Of a DNA stretch of 64,000 bases, positions 27,903 through 37,013 are shown piece by piece. The DNA is taken from positions 3,389,501-3,453,500 of the forward strand of contig NZ_OY762905.1 of NCBI RefSeq assembly GCF_963666525.1. Reading direction: 5' to 3'. Origin of the DNA: an uncultured Cohaesibacter sp. (GTDB lineage: Bacteria > Pseudomonadota > Alphaproteobacteria > Rhizobiales > Cohaesibacteraceae). The number at the start of each line of letters is the position of its first letter. Position 1 is the first letter of the stretch. The notes under the pieces are model-generated. The model saw only the letters and a list, made by a program, of their open reading frames with translations. It had not been told where the DNA came from and did no database searches. The position numbers and the translations under genes were made by a program.

Positions 27903-30170
27903 ATGACCGTACATCAAACCATCGAACGCGACTGGTCGGCTTTTTCAGAAAGTCTGCCTGACGGTAGCGAAAAGCTCGCTCTGGCCGTAGAGGGGATCTA
28001 TTGCCCTGCCTGCATGACGCGCATCGAAAAGGGTTTGATGGATCTGGAGGGGGTCTGCAACGCCCGTGTCAATCTGTCCTCCCACCGACTTGCGGTTACA
28101 TGGAACCCGGCGGAGACCGATCCGGAGAAACTGCTGAGACGGCTGGCCGATCTTGGCTATGGTGCCCATCCGTTCGATCCCGGCCGCGTCAAGACCGAGG
28201 AGAAGCGCGAGAGCCAACGTCTCTTGCGGGCGCTTGCCGTGGCAGGCTTTGCCGCGATGAATGTGATGCTGCTGTCAATCTCGGTCTGGTCGGGGAACGT
28301 GTCCGATATCACGCCCGAGACGCGCGATTTCTTCCATTGGCTGTCGGCAGTGATTACCTTACCTGCCGCCGCCTATGCCGGCCAGCCCTTCTTCAGCTCC
28401 GCCTGGCGGGTGCTGCGCAAGGGGCATCTCAACATGGATGTGCCGATTTCCATCGGGGTCATTCTGGCGCTGTTCCTCTCGGTGCTGCAAACGGTGCAGC
28501 ATCAGGCGGAAGCCTATTTCGAGAGTGCCCTTATGCTGCTGTTCTTCCTCTTGGTTGGACGCTGGCTTGATCAGATGATGCGGCTGAAAACCCGCGCCTT
28601 TGCCGAAAATCTCACCGCGCTCAAGGCAGAAACGGCAATGAAGCTGTTCGCTGATGGTGCCTTGCGCGAAGTGCCGCTCTCCAAGGTGGAGCCCGGCGAC
28701 CGTGTGCTGGTCCGGCCCGGAGAGCGTGTCTCTGTTGACGGAACCGTTCTTTCGGGTGCTTCCGAAATCGACCAGAGCCTTGTTACCGGCGAAACCCTGC
28801 TGGTCAAGGTGGCCGAAGGTGATGCCGTCTACGCCGGCACGCTCAATGGCGAGAATGCCTTGACCATTTCGGTCACCGCCGCAGCCAAGGGAACCTTGCT
28901 TGATGAGGTCAACCGGCTCATTGATGATGCCATGGAGGCCAAGTCACGCTATCGCCAGCTGGCCGACAGGGCTGCCGAATGGTACGCCCCGATCGTGCAT
29001 ACGGCCTCGGCCCTCACCTTCGCGGGCTGGTGGATCTATGGCATAGGCTGGCAGCCCTCGTTGGTCATCGCCATCTCGGTGCTGATCATCACCTGCCCTT
29101 GTGCGCTCGGGCTGGCGATCCCGGCGGTGCAGGTCGTCGCATCGGGCTCGCTCTTCCGCAATCAGGTCCTGCTCAATCGGTCCGATGCCCTTGAACGCTT
29201 CGCAAAGGTCGATATGGTGGTGTTCGACAAGACCGGCACCCTGACCCGCCCGACCTCCGGTCTGGTCAATCCGGACGCCTGTGATACTGAGGCCCTGCAG
29301 CTGGCCATCGCGCTTGCCAAGGCTTCGAGCCATCCGCTATCCGTAGCCCTTGCCGCCATGGATCGCTCCGTGCGCCCGCTCGAAGAGGCTGCCGAGCAGA
29401 AGGGCAGGGGGCTTGAAGTCAACCACGAAGGCGAACTGCTGCGGCTCGGTTCCATCGATTTCTGCTCAGCTCATGCAGAAGCCGCCAAGGTGCGTAATGC
29501 CCACCCGCAAGCATCGCTGATCGCCTTCCGTCGCGGTGAGCGCAAGCCGGTGGTCTTTGCTCTTGAACAGCAATTGCGATCCGATGCAAAGGCCGTGGTC
29601 GACAGCCTCAAGGAGCGTGGTTTCGAGCTGATGATCCTGTCCGGCGATCAGCGCCGCGCCGTGAGCGATATCGCCGACGCATTGGGCATCGAGTGTTATC
29701 ACGCGGGTATCTCTCCCACCGAGAAGATTGCGCTCATCGAAGCTGAAAAAGCCAAGGGCAAGCGGGTGATGATGGTCGGCGATGGGCTCAATGATGCCCC
29801 GGCGCTTGCCAGTGCCGATGTGTCCCTGTCACCGGTCACCGCTGCCCATGTCAGTCAGGCCGCCGCCGATGCGCTGTTTCTGGGCGAAAGGCTGGCACCT
29901 GTGTTGCAGGTTCTTGATATCAGCAAACGCGCCCGCCGCATCATGGAACAGAATCTCTTTCTGGCGACCCTCTACAATATCGTGGCGGTGCCTTTTGCCA
30001 TCGCCGGCTTTGTCACGCCGCTAATTGCAGCGCTCGCCATGTCCGGTTCCTCGCTGGTGGTTACCATCAATGCCCTGCGCGCCCGCGCCAGAAGCGACCC
30101 GTGGTTCACCGATAATGGTGGCTTCGACGAAGCCCTTGCCGATCGGTCTACTGGCGACACAGATAGATAA
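27903..30170 (+). CDS. ccoI: Copper-translocating P1B-type ATPase for cbb3 oxidase
   Basis: A 755-residue P-type ATPase. The N-terminal metal-binding domain has CxxC at Cys34-Cys37 (GIYCPACMTR). Six core plus two N-terminal membrane helices follow; the transport site is CPCALGLAIP. The cytoplasmic machinery is complete: TGE in the actuator (LVTGETLLV), the phosphorylated Asp in FDKTGTLTRP, HP in SSHPLSVAL and the hinge GDGLNDAPALA. CcoI exports copper for metalation of the CuB centre of CcoN. It sits between ccoH and ccoS, 18 bases after ccoH. Confidence 0.95.
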   Translation: MTVHQTIERDWSAFSESLPDGSEKLALAVEGIYCPACMTRIEKGLMDLEGVCNARVNLSSHRLAVTWNPAETDPEKLLRRLADLGYGAHPFDPGRVKTEEKRESQRLLRALAVAGFAAMNVMLLSISVWSGNVSDITPETRDFFHWLSAVITLPAAAYAGQPFFSSAWRVLRKGHLNMDVPISIGVILALFLSVLQTVQHQAEAYFESALMLLFFLLVGRWLDQMMRLKTRAFAENLTALKAETAMKLFADGALREVPLSKVEPGDRVLVRPGERVSVDGTVLSGASEIDQSLVTGETLLVKVAEGDAVYAGTLNGENALTISVTAAAKGTLLDEVNRLIDDAMEAKSRYRQLADRAAEWYAPIVHTASALTFAGWWIYGIGWQPSLVIAISVLIITCPCALGLAIPAVQVVASGSLFRNQVLLNRSDALERFAKVDMVVFDKTGTLTRPTSGLVNPDACDTEALQLAIALAKASSHPLSVALAAMDRSVRPLEEAAEQKGRGLEVNHEGELLRLGSIDFCSAHAEAAKVRNAHPQASLIAFRRGERKPVVFALEQQLRSDAKAVVDSLKERGFELMILSGDQRRAVSDIADALGIECYHAGISPTEKIALIEAEKAKGKRVMMVGDGLNDAPALASADVSLSPVTAAHVSQAAADALFLGERLAPVLQVLDISKRARRIMEQNLFLATLYNIVAVPFAIAGFVTPLIAALAMSGSSLVVTINALRARARSDPWFTDNGGFDEALADRSTGDTDR

Positions 30171-30272
30171 CATTGGTTACAAATTTCCCGTTTCATTGAC
30201 CCTGTCTGCTTGCTACCAATAGAGCATCGCATGGTATTGCCCCGGGTAACGCACCACAGGAGCCGCAGCAAC

Positions 30273-30488
30273 ATGAACGTTCTGTTCTTTCTCATTCCCA
30301 TTGCCCTGGGGCTTGGTGCACTTGGTCTCATTGCCTTTCTATGGTCCTTGAAGTCCAATCAATATGAAGACCTGCAGGGCGCGGCCTATCGCATTCTGGA
30401 TGATTCCGATCTCGAACCGGAAGAACAAGCCAGGATCCTGTCCGCCAAAGGCACCCGCAAAGGTCGGGATGGACTGAAGGAGGGGTGA
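30273..30488 (+). CDS. ccoS: cbb3 oxidase maturation protein CcoS
   Basis: A 71-residue single-span membrane protein from ATG 30273 (AGGAG upstream; the frame is open to 30210). NVLFFLIPIALGLGALGLIA forms the helix, followed by FLWSLKSNQYEDLQGAAYRI, the CcoS hallmark in which a Trp-Ser-Gln/Asn-Tyr-Asp/Glu-Asp stretch follows the membrane. It is needed for cofactor insertion in the oxidase. It lies about 100 bases after ccoI, the usual last gene of the set. Confidence 0.93.
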   Translation: MNVLFFLIPIALGLGALGLIAFLWSLKSNQYEDLQGAAYRILDDSDLEPEEQARILSAKGTRKGRDGLKEG

Positions 30489-30518
30489 TCTCCTTCGGCT
30501 AGGGAAAAGGAACGCTAA

Positions 30519-30938
30519 ATGCTCAAGGCTTTGCGATATTTCTGGAAAGAACAGCCGATTGCTCTTTCGGTTTTTGTTCTGGCGCTGGTGCTGCTGGTGT
30601 TTTTTGGCGTCCGTTTTGTCGATCGTTTCCTGTATTTTCACGATCCCGCCCATCACAATCAGGCCCTCGAGCCTTGGATGACGCCGCGCTATGTCGGCAT
30701 GAGCTACGAGCTGCCGCGCGAGGTAATCTTTGATGTCATGGGGATTGGCGACACCGAAGGCCGTCGGGTGCATGTCGGCGAAATCGCTGCCCGCATGGGT
30801 ATCTCGCTCAACGAGCTGGAGGCCCGGGTGCGCAAGGCCAAGGTCGAGTTCATCGAGCAGCAGAAACAGCAACAGCCACCCAAGCCGCCAAAGCCTCCAA
30901 AACCACCAAAGCCCGCAGCGGAGCGGAAAGGGCCATGA
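30519..30938 (+). CDS. Small single-span membrane protein with Pro-Pro-Lys tail
   Basis: A 139-residue protein of unknown function. One membrane helix (about residues 15-36, ALSVFVLALVLLVFFGVRFV) is followed by a compact domain with GMSYELPREVIFDVMGIG and a helix-turn-like GRRVHVGEIAARMGIS. It ends in a repetitive tail of Pro-Pro-Lys units (residues 118-131). The 3' end overlaps the DedA gene by four bases, and ccoS is 30 bases upstream, so all may be one transcript. I do not recognise the family; the tail could bind a partner or be disordered. Confidence 0.72.
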   Translation: MLKALRYFWKEQPIALSVFVLALVLLVFFGVRFVDRFLYFHDPAHHNQALEPWMTPRYVGMSYELPREVIFDVMGIGDTEGRRVHVGEIAARMGISLNELEARVRKAKVEFIEQQKQQQPPKPPKPPKPPKPAAERKGP

Positions 30939-31600
30939 TTGACACCATTCTTGCTCTTATTCCGACCTACGGTCTGTGGGTCATCTTCGTGACATTGGCG
31001 CTTGGTGCCATGGCCGTGCCTCTGCCCAGCTCCATGCTGATGATCGCTGCCGGGTCTTTTGCCTCGTCCGGTGACATCGACCTCTACACGGCGATGGCGG
31101 CAGCCTATGTCGGCTTCCTGCTCGGAGATCAACTGGCATTCAATATCGCTCATCTGGCTGGCCCAAGTCTCATGGTGCGGTTTCGCAAATCCGCCCGCGT
31201 TGCTCCGATGGTCAATCGCGCCGAACGCCTTCTGAACAAGCGCGGGGTATTGGCGGTGCTGATCGCCCATACGGTGGCCAGCCCGGTCGGGCCATGGATG
31301 AACTATCTGTGCGGTGCAGCCCGGATGAAATGGTTGCATTTCTCGCTGGCATCCCTGTTTGGAGCGGCCTGCTGGGTTGCGGCCTATGGGCTGGTTGGCT
31401 ATTACTTTGCAGACCGTCTGGCTGATCTGGCCCAGCTTGCCAACGATGGCATGGGCTTTGTGGCGGCATTTGCCTTTGCCGCCGCCGCTGCCTGGTGGCT
31501 GCGGATCAGCTGGAAGAAATACCGCGAGAAGATGCAATCGGAAGACCCTCTCGGGCAAGACAGTGTCTCCTCTGCGGATGAGCAAGGGCTGAATGCCTGA
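30935..31600 (+). CDS. DedA-family (SNARE-associated) membrane protein
   Basis: A 221-residue DedA-type protein. Signature features are VPLPSSMLMIAAGSFASSG near the N-terminus, YVGFLLGDQLAFNIAHLAG, and the re-entrant-loop segment SPVGPWMNYLCGAARM. About five hydrophobic stretches are visible. DedA proteins help maintain membrane potential and are thought to flip lipids such as undecaprenyl phosphate or phosphatidylethanolamine. It overlaps the preceding gene by four bases and lies ten bases from the LysE-type gene. Confidence 0.88.
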   Translation: MIDTILALIPTYGLWVIFVTLALGAMAVPLPSSMLMIAAGSFASSGDIDLYTAMAAAYVGFLLGDQLAFNIAHLAGPSLMVRFRKSARVAPMVNRAERLLNKRGVLAVLIAHTVASPVGPWMNYLCGAARMKWLHFSLASLFGAACWVAAYGLVGYYFADRLADLAQLANDGMGFVAAFAFAAAAAWWLRISWKKYREKMQSEDPLGQDSVSSADEQGLNA

Positions 31601-31609
31601 GGAACCGCC

Positions 31610-32254
31610 ATGCTTTTCTCGTTTGAGACCCTCGGTCTGTTTATTGTGACCTCGGCCGTGCTCGGCCTTGCGCCCGGGCCGGACAATATCTTCATTCTCA
31701 CCCAGTCGGCGCTGTCCGGCCGCAAGGTCGGTCTGGTCGTAACCCTTGGCCTTTGTACGGGCATTCTGGTCCACACGATGCTGGTGGCGGTCGGTGTGTC
31801 GGTCATCTTCCGCACTTCGGAAATCGCCTTCACCATCCTGAAGCTGGCAGGCGCGTCCTATCTGGCCTATCTGGCGTTTCAGGCCTTCAGGGCGGGTGCC
31901 AGTGAGCTTGGCAGCGAAAAGGGCAAGCCGACGACCCTCAACATGCGCAGGCTTTACATGCGTGGCATCCTGATGAATGTCACCAATCCCAAGGTTGCCG
32001 TGTTCTTCCTCGCCTTCCTGCCCCAGTTTGCCGATCCTTCGCGAGGAGCCGTGTCGCTGCAGCTGTTCATGCTCGGTATCATCTTCGACATTGTCACGCT
32101 CATGGTGTTTACCGTCATCTCGCTCGGTGCGGGATATCTGGGCGACTGGCTCAGAAAGACGCGGGGTGCCCAGATCGCGCTCAACTATATCGCAGGCACA
32201 ATCTTCCTTGCGCTGGCCTTCCGCCTTGTTACAACGCGCTTCTCTAGCAGTTGA
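31610..32254 (+). CDS. LysE/RhtB-family exporter
   Basis: A 214-residue LysE-family efflux protein with six hydrophobic segments. The family signature GLAPGPDNIFILTQSALSGR occurs at residues 20-40, followed by GLCTGILVHTMLVAVGVSV and the second half with GILMNVTNPKVAVFFLAFLP, the conserved Asn-Pro-Lys motif. Such proteins export amino acids or related compounds by proton exchange; the substrate cannot be told. It is the last gene of the run behind ccoS, followed by an AT-rich promoter region. Confidence 0.9.
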   Translation: MLFSFETLGLFIVTSAVLGLAPGPDNIFILTQSALSGRKVGLVVTLGLCTGILVHTMLVAVGVSVIFRTSEIAFTILKLAGASYLAYLAFQAFRAGASELGSEKGKPTTLNMRRLYMRGILMNVTNPKVAVFFLAFLPQFADPSRGAVSLQLFMLGIIFDIVTLMVFTVISLGAGYLGDWLRKTRGAQIALNYIAGTIFLALAFRLVTTRFSSS

Positions 32255-32450
32255 TGGTTGGCTGGGATTGATTTTGGATACTGATTATGATTATTTGTGT
32301 GTAATATATTTGCCACTTTTGATGGGTGTTGAGTACTATAAAGTATAGAAAGAAAAGGATGGAATAATATAAGAAATATTAAATTAATAAATTGAAGGGA
32401 ATATGCTGACCTGAGAATTGAATTACTTGCATTCGAAAGGTACCCCACCG
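32255..32450. promoter_or_regulatory. AT-rich promoter region before the chemoreceptor
   Basis: The region is unusually AT-rich (especially 32280-32405) compared with its neighbours. It probably holds the promoter for the chemoreceptor and binding-protein pair. No specific sigma-factor consensus was assigned. Confidence 0.45.
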
Positions 32451-34145
32451 ATGCAACTTGGAATGAACAGCCTTTCCATCAGGATCCGTCTTTTCCTCAC
32501 CTTTGTCGTCATATTGGCATTTTCCGTTGTACTCGGCCTGTTTGCGCTCAACCGCATCAACAACATGAGCACAATGACCCAGCGGTTGGCCCAGGACCTG
32601 ACCGGGGTCGAGACGCTGGGTGAAATGGCAACTCTGAGTCAGCAGTTGCGCGCTCACGATCTGTTGCGTCAGTTCACCAGGGACGAAGCCGAACGCGCCA
32701 CACTCACCAAGGAGATCCGAGACGCGCAGGTGGCCTTCTCGCGCGCCTGGAGCGGCTTTGCCCCGACCATCCAGCCCGGTGAGGACGAAAGCAGGGCCAA
32801 CGATCTGTTCAGCGCCTGGCAGCATTTTCTTGCCGTGGAAGAGGAAGTGTCCGGCTTGCAGGCCGCTGGCATGGGCGATCTGGCTGAATCGGTTCTGCTC
32901 AACGATCTCAAGAAAGATGCCGATCTCTTCAACCGCGCCGTGAACCGGATGCTTGAATTCCGCAATCAGCAGACAGACCAGACCTCTCGCATGGCGCAGG
33001 ACATGAGCGACAGTTCCAGTTTCAGCGTGATGATGGCACTGGCGATTGTCGTTGTTGTCGGCATGATGGTCGTCTGGCTGATCGTGCGCAATGTTTCCGG
33101 GCCGATTGTCACGCTGGCAAAGGTTATGCGGCTGCTTGCAGACAACCAGATGGATACCGATGTGCCCGGCGTCGAGCGCAGGGACGAAATCGGCAAGATG
33201 GCGTCGGCTGTGCTGGTGTTCAAGGAAAACATGATTGCGGCGGGCAACCTGCGCCTCGAAAAGGAAGTGCAGGACAAGCAGGCAGCTGAACGACGCCATC
33301 AGGAAATGATGGAACTGGCGGATCGCTTTGAAGCCGCAGTGGGGCAAGTTGTCGAACGAGTCGCTTCCGAGGCTCAGGAACTGCAGGTGAACGTCGGCAC
33401 GCTGACCGCTGCGTCCGAGGAAACCAACGCCCAGTGTGCCGCCGTGGCAGCCGCCGCCGAGCAGGCTTCCACGAACGTGGAAACCGTTGCCGCGGCGATT
33501 GAAGAACTGTCGGCCTCGTCTCAGGAAATCGGTCAGCAGGTCTCCCATTCCACCAGAGTGGCCCATCGGGCGGTGTCCGAAGCGCAGCAGACCAACTCCC
33601 GCATGTCCGGCCTGCAATCGGATGCAGAGCGGATCGGCACGATCATCGGCCTCATTGACGAGATCGCATCGCAGACCAACCTGTTGGCTCTCAACGCCAC
33701 GATCGAGGCGGCGCGGGCCGGAGAGGCCGGCAAGGGCTTTGCCGTGGTCGCCTCCGAGGTTAAGGGACTTGCCGAGCAAACCGCCAAGGCGACGGCGGAG
33801 ATTGCCGCCCAGATCAAGAGCATGCAGTCTTCCAGCTCCGACGCAAGCAACGCCATCAATGCCATCGGCGAGACGATTGGCGAGATGAGCGACATTTCCG
33901 GCTCGATCGTCGATGCCGTGCAGGAGCAGGGCAGGACCACATCGGAAGTGGCCATCAACGTCCAGCAGGCGTCCGTTGGCACCAGAGAGGTCACGTCGAA
34001 TATCGAGGGCGTCTCCCATGCGGCTCAGGAATCCGCCAGCGCCTCGGCGCAGGTGCTGGCCTCTGCCCAGCAGCTGGCCAGTCAGGCAGACACCCTTCGC
34101 TCTGAAATGAGCAATTTCCTCCAAACCGTCCGCGCGGCATCTTGA
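32451..34145 (+). CDS. Methyl-accepting chemotaxis protein
   Basis: A 564-residue transmembrane chemoreceptor from ATG 32451 (AAAGG upstream). Residues 9-35 form helix TM1 ([20 protein letters not shown]). A roughly 145-residue all-helical periplasmic domain of the four-helix-bundle type follows, then TM2 ([20 protein letters not shown]), a HAMP domain ([18 protein letters not shown]) and a long signalling coiled coil with the hairpin tip [17 protein letters not shown]-like sequence ([19 protein letters not shown]). There is no C-terminal pentapeptide tether for CheR. The binding-protein gene follows 46 bases later on the same strand, suggesting ligand presentation to this receptor. Confidence 0.93.
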   Translation: MQLGMNSLSIRIRLFLTFVVILAFSVVLGLFALNRINNMSTMTQRLAQDLTGVETLGEMATLSQQLRAHDLLRQFTRDEAERATLTKEIRDAQVAFSRAWSGFAPTIQPGEDESRANDLFSAWQHFLAVEEEVSGLQAAGMGDLAESVLLNDLKKDADLFNRAVNRMLEFRNQQTDQTSRMAQDMSDSSSFSVMMALAIVVVVGMMVVWLIVRNVSGPIVTLAKVMRLLADNQMDTDVPGVERRDEIGKMASAVLVFKENMIAAGNLRLEKEVQDKQAAERRHQEMMELADRFEAAVGQVVERVASEAQELQVNVGTLTAASEETNAQCAAVAAAAEQASTNVETVAAAIEELSASSQEIGQQVSHSTRVAHRAVSEAQQTNSRMSGLQSDAERIGTIIGLIDEIASQTNLLALNATIEAARAGEAGKGFAVVASEVKGLAEQTAKATAEIAAQIKSMQSSSSDASNAINAIGETIGEMSDISGSIVDAVQEQGRTTSEVAINVQQASVGTREVTSNIEGVSHAAQESASASAQVLASAQQLASQADTLRSEMSNFLQTVRAAS

Positions 34146-34191
34146 TAGCCAGTCGGCCCCTCGCCAAACAGGATTGAAGAAAGGTCCAGAG

Positions 34192-35103
34192 ATGAAACGC
34201 CTATCGGTCTTCTTGCTTTCAACCGCCTTGATGGTCCATGCCGCCGCTGCGGTGACCATCGGCACGACCATGTCAAACTCCAAAGACCCATTCTTGCAGA
34301 TTGTCACCAACTCCATCAAAACCGCTGCAAGCAACGCTTCAGGCGTTCAGTTGGAAATGGTGAGCGCGGAATCGGACGGAGCAACCCAGATTCAGCAAGT
34401 GAAATCATTTATCGAACGTGGCGTTGATGCCATCATCATCAATCTGGTCGCCGATGATGGGTCGGAAGAATTGCAGCTGTTGGCGGCGCAAGCCAAGATC
34501 CCCCTGGTCTATGTAAACAGGCAACCGAAACAGAGCCGTTTTCCTGGGCCGGTCTCAGTCGTCTCTTGCAATGAGATCGTGGCTGGGCGTTTGCAGATGC
34601 GCTACTTGTCTGACAAGGCCGGAGGCAAGGGCAATGTTGTCATTCTCAACGGTGAGCTTTCTCATCCGGCAGCCAAGGCGCGCACTGCTGGCGTCAAGGA
34701 AGTCATGAGCCAGTATCCGGGCCTCAAGCTTGTTCATGAAGAAACCGCCAATTGGAGCCGTGATGATGCCGAGAGGCTTGTTACCGGCCTCCTCGAAAAA
34801 GGCATGAAGATCGATATCATCGCGGCCAACAATGATGAAATGGCAATCGGCGCTATCCGAGCCTACCAGAAATTGGGCAAGGATCTGGGTAACGTTCTCA
34901 TTGGCGGCGTGGACGCGACACCAGATGCCCGTGTTGAGGTGGGGGCTGGGAACTTGGAGGTTTCCATCCTCCAGAATGCTGCCGCACAAGGGCAGCAGTC
35001 GATCCGAAACGCCGTTGCGATGGCTGGCGGCGGCTATGCCCAGGAGTTCGATTGGGTACCTTGGGAGATGGTCATTCCTTCCAATCTCGCAAACTACAAA
35101 TAG
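34192..35103 (+). CDS. Periplasmic sugar-type binding protein
   Basis: A 303-residue periplasmic binding protein of the ribose/galactose (LacI-like fold) class. The signal peptide is at residues 1-20 (LSTALMVHAAAA). The mature protein begins VTIGTTMSNSKDPF, continues with VDAIIINLVADD, and has the hinge and sugar-contact patterns IIAANNDEMAIGAIRAY and LIGGVDATPDA, as in MglB. No permease or ATPase gene is adjacent, so it probably serves signalling together with the upstream chemoreceptor, or works with a transporter encoded elsewhere. A GA-rich ribosome binding site precedes ATG 34192. The terminator at 35184 follows. Confidence 0.88.
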   Translation: MKRLSVFLLSTALMVHAAAAVTIGTTMSNSKDPFLQIVTNSIKTAASNASGVQLEMVSAESDGATQIQQVKSFIERGVDAIIINLVADDGSEELQLLAAQAKIPLVYVNRQPKQSRFPGPVSVVSCNEIVAGRLQMRYLSDKAGGKGNVVILNGELSHPAAKARTAGVKEVMSQYPGLKLVHEETANWSRDDAERLVTGLLEKGMKIDIIAANNDEMAIGAIRAYQKLGKDLGNVLIGGVDATPDARVEVGAGNLEVSILQNAAAQGQQSIRNAVAMAGGGYAQEFDWVPWEMVIPSNLANYK

Positions 35104-35183
35104 GGTTCTCCTGTTTCTCTCAGCAGCCAATCCTCTCCGGTTGCAAAGCCGTCTTCGCCTCCTGACGGCCAAGACACAGCCTC

Positions 35184-35207
35184 GCCCCTCCCGGCGGGGC
35201 TTTTGTT
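35184..35207 (+). terminator. Rho-independent terminator after the binding-protein gene
   Basis: GCCCC and GGGGC pair around TCCCGGC and are followed by TTTTGTTTG, about 80 bases after the stop. Confidence 0.75.
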
Positions 35208-35230
35208 TGTGGGCAGGGCCGCGGGACAAC

Positions 35231-35265
35231 AAAAAAGGCACCAGATGCCCGAAGGCAAATGGTGC
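35231..35265 (-). terminator. Terminator of hemA with a TTCG loop
   Basis: Read on the minus strand, GCACCA-TT-TGCC-TTCG-GGCA-TC-TGGTGC folds into a hairpin capped by a UUCG tetraloop and is followed by C and six T. A second inverted repeat, TTTTAGCT...AGCTAAAA (35276-35298), lies between it and the hemA stop. Confidence 0.88.
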
Positions 35266-35304
35266 TTGCTGTCAGTTTTAGCTGGAAAAAAGCTAAAATG
35301 AAAC

Positions 35305-36582
35305 TTATCCGCCTACGGCCTGAAAGACCTGCTGTTCAGGCTGCTTGGTCAGGTCGTGAAAGGTGCCCGGCTCGATCAGAGGCAGGTTGAGCTGCTGCCA
35401 GACATCCTTCAGCGCTTCGCACAGCCCGTCTACCAGCTTGTCGTCATGGAACGGGGTAGGGGTGATGCGCAGACGTTCCGTGCCACGGGGCACGGTGGGA
35501 TAGTTGATCGGCTGGATATAGATGCCGTGCGTATCGAGCAGGATGTCCGACGCCTTCTTGCAAAGGTCCGGGTCGCCGACAAACAGCGGCACGATGTGGG
35601 TTTCCGAAGGCATGACCGGCAAACCGGCTTCGGAGAGAACCTTCTTGGTACGCTCGGCCTGACGCTGCTGACCGTCGCGTTCGCTCTGGCTCTGCTTGAG
35701 GTGGCGTACCGAACAGCAGGCCGCGGCGGCAATGGCCGGTGGCATGGCTGTGGTGAAGATGAAGCCCGGCGCGTAGGAGCGCACGGCGTCGACGATCGGA
35801 GCCCGCGCAGTGATATAGCCGCCCAGCGTACCGAAGGCCTTGGCCAGCGTTCCCTCGATGACGTCGATGCGGTCCATCAGACCTTCGCGCTCGGCAATCC
35901 CGGCGCCGTGAGGGCCATACATGCCGACAGCATGCACTTCGTCAATGTAGGTCATGGCGTTGTACTTGTCCGCCAGATCGCAGATTTCCTTGATCGGGGA
36001 AACGTCACCATCCATCGAATAGACCGATTCGAAGACGATCAGCTTGGCGCGCTCCTTGCCGGCAGCGGCCAGCAATTCTTCCAGATGCGCCATGTCGTTG
36101 TGGCGGAAGACCTGTTTCTGTACGCCGGAATTCTTGACACCGGCAATCATGGAGGCGTGATTGAGCTCGTCGGACAGGATAAGGCAGTTCGGTAGCAGTT
36201 TGGCGATGGTCGAAATGGCAGCTTCGTTGGACACAAACCCGGAGGTAAAGACCAGAGCGGCCTCCTTGTTGTGCAGATCGGCCAGTTCGGCCTCAAGCTG
36301 GACCAGCGGATGGTTGGTGCCGGAAATATTGCGTGTGCCACCCGCGCCTGTCCCCATCTTGTGGGCGGTTTCGCTCATGGCTTCAATCACATCGGGATGC
36401 TGTCCCATGCCCAGATAGTCGTTGGAGCACCAGACGAGGATTTCGCGTTCCAATCCATTGTCGGCGCGCCAGATTGCGTGCGGAAATCTCCCTGCCTGCC
36501 GTTCAAGGTCGGCAAAGATACGGTAGCGTTTCTCTTCCTTGAGGGAAGATACGGCGCTTTCGAAAAAATCAAGATACTGCAT
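35305..36582 (-). CDS. hemA: 5-aminolevulinate synthase
   Basis: A 425-residue PLP enzyme from ATG 36582. It condenses glycine and succinyl-CoA to 5-aminolevulinate, the first step of haem synthesis in alphaproteobacteria (Shemin pathway). Signposts are [64 protein letters not shown] (the Asp that contacts the PLP ring) and the Schiff-base lysine in [13 protein letters not shown]. Length and motifs are standard. A FixK/FNR-type site lies about 160 bases upstream, which would couple haem supply to microaerobic induction of the cbb3 oxidase. Confidence 0.96.
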   Translation of the reverse strand: MQYLDFFESAVSSLKEEKRYRIFADLERQAGRFPHAIWRADNGLEREILVWCSNDYLGMGQHPDVIEAMSETAHKMGTGAGGTRNISGTNHPLVQLEAELADLHNKEAALVFTSGFVSNEAAISTIAKLLPNCLILSDELNHASMIAGVKNSGVQKQVFRHNDMAHLEELLAAAGKERAKLIVFESVYSMDGDVSPIKEICDLADKYNAMTYIDEVHAVGMYGPHGAGIAEREGLMDRIDVIEGTLAKAFGTLGGYITARAPIVDAVRSYAPGFIFTTAMPPAIAAAACCSVRHLKQSQSERDGQQRQAERTKKVLSEAGLPVMPSETHIVPLFVGDPDLCKKASDILLDTHGIYIQPINYPTVPRGTERLRITPTPFHDDKLVDGLCEALKDVWQQLNLPLIEPGTFHDLTKQPEQQVFQAVGG

Positions 36583-37013
36583 TATCACTGATATCCGCTT
36601 GTTTCTGGTCCAAGGTAAGCGAACCGGTCGGTCTTGGTATGTGGCCTGAAATCTGGCCGGTCTGGGCCATTTCTTCGTCGTTCGGTGTCAGGCCCGGGTC
36701 CTCTTTTAATGGGTCTAACTTTACCCGACACTTTGCGCTGACATCTTGAGATTTGTCAATTGTCCCAAGGCTTACAAATTGTTAAGGCGCCCGTAAGCAT
36801 CCGGTCATCTTGTCCTTCCCGAACGCTGTAGCCATCAAATGGCCTGCCGTCAAGGGTGACGCTCGCCTATCTCAATCCAATGCCTAATTACAGGTTGTGC
36901 CGATAGAGTTTGACATTTGCCAGAATACATGAAGAATTGACGTAGGTAATAATGTGTAAGGATTAAATACAAGAAATATAAATACTTATTTATTCATGCT
37001 GGGGAGCTGAACA
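36583..37013. other. Divergent intergenic region between hemA and the radical SAM gene
   Basis: About 430 bases. It carries the FixK/FNR-type site at 36746-36759 on the hemA side. The 100 bases before the radical SAM gene are AT-rich, with a TTGACG at about 36938 as a possible -35 element. Confidence 0.5.
36746..36759 (-). promoter_or_regulatory. FixK/FNR-type site upstream of hemA
   Basis: Minus strand TTGACAAATCTCAA fits TTGA-N6-TCAA and differs from the hemN site only in the two central bases plus none of the half-site positions. hemA is a known FNR/FixK target in several alphaproteobacteria. Confidence 0.6.

Noticed and set aside
32379-34334. 651-residue minus-strand open frame
   Set aside because: It is the shadow of the chemoreceptor gene. 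The plus frame has two membrane helices, HAMP and the signalling hairpin; the minus frame has none.
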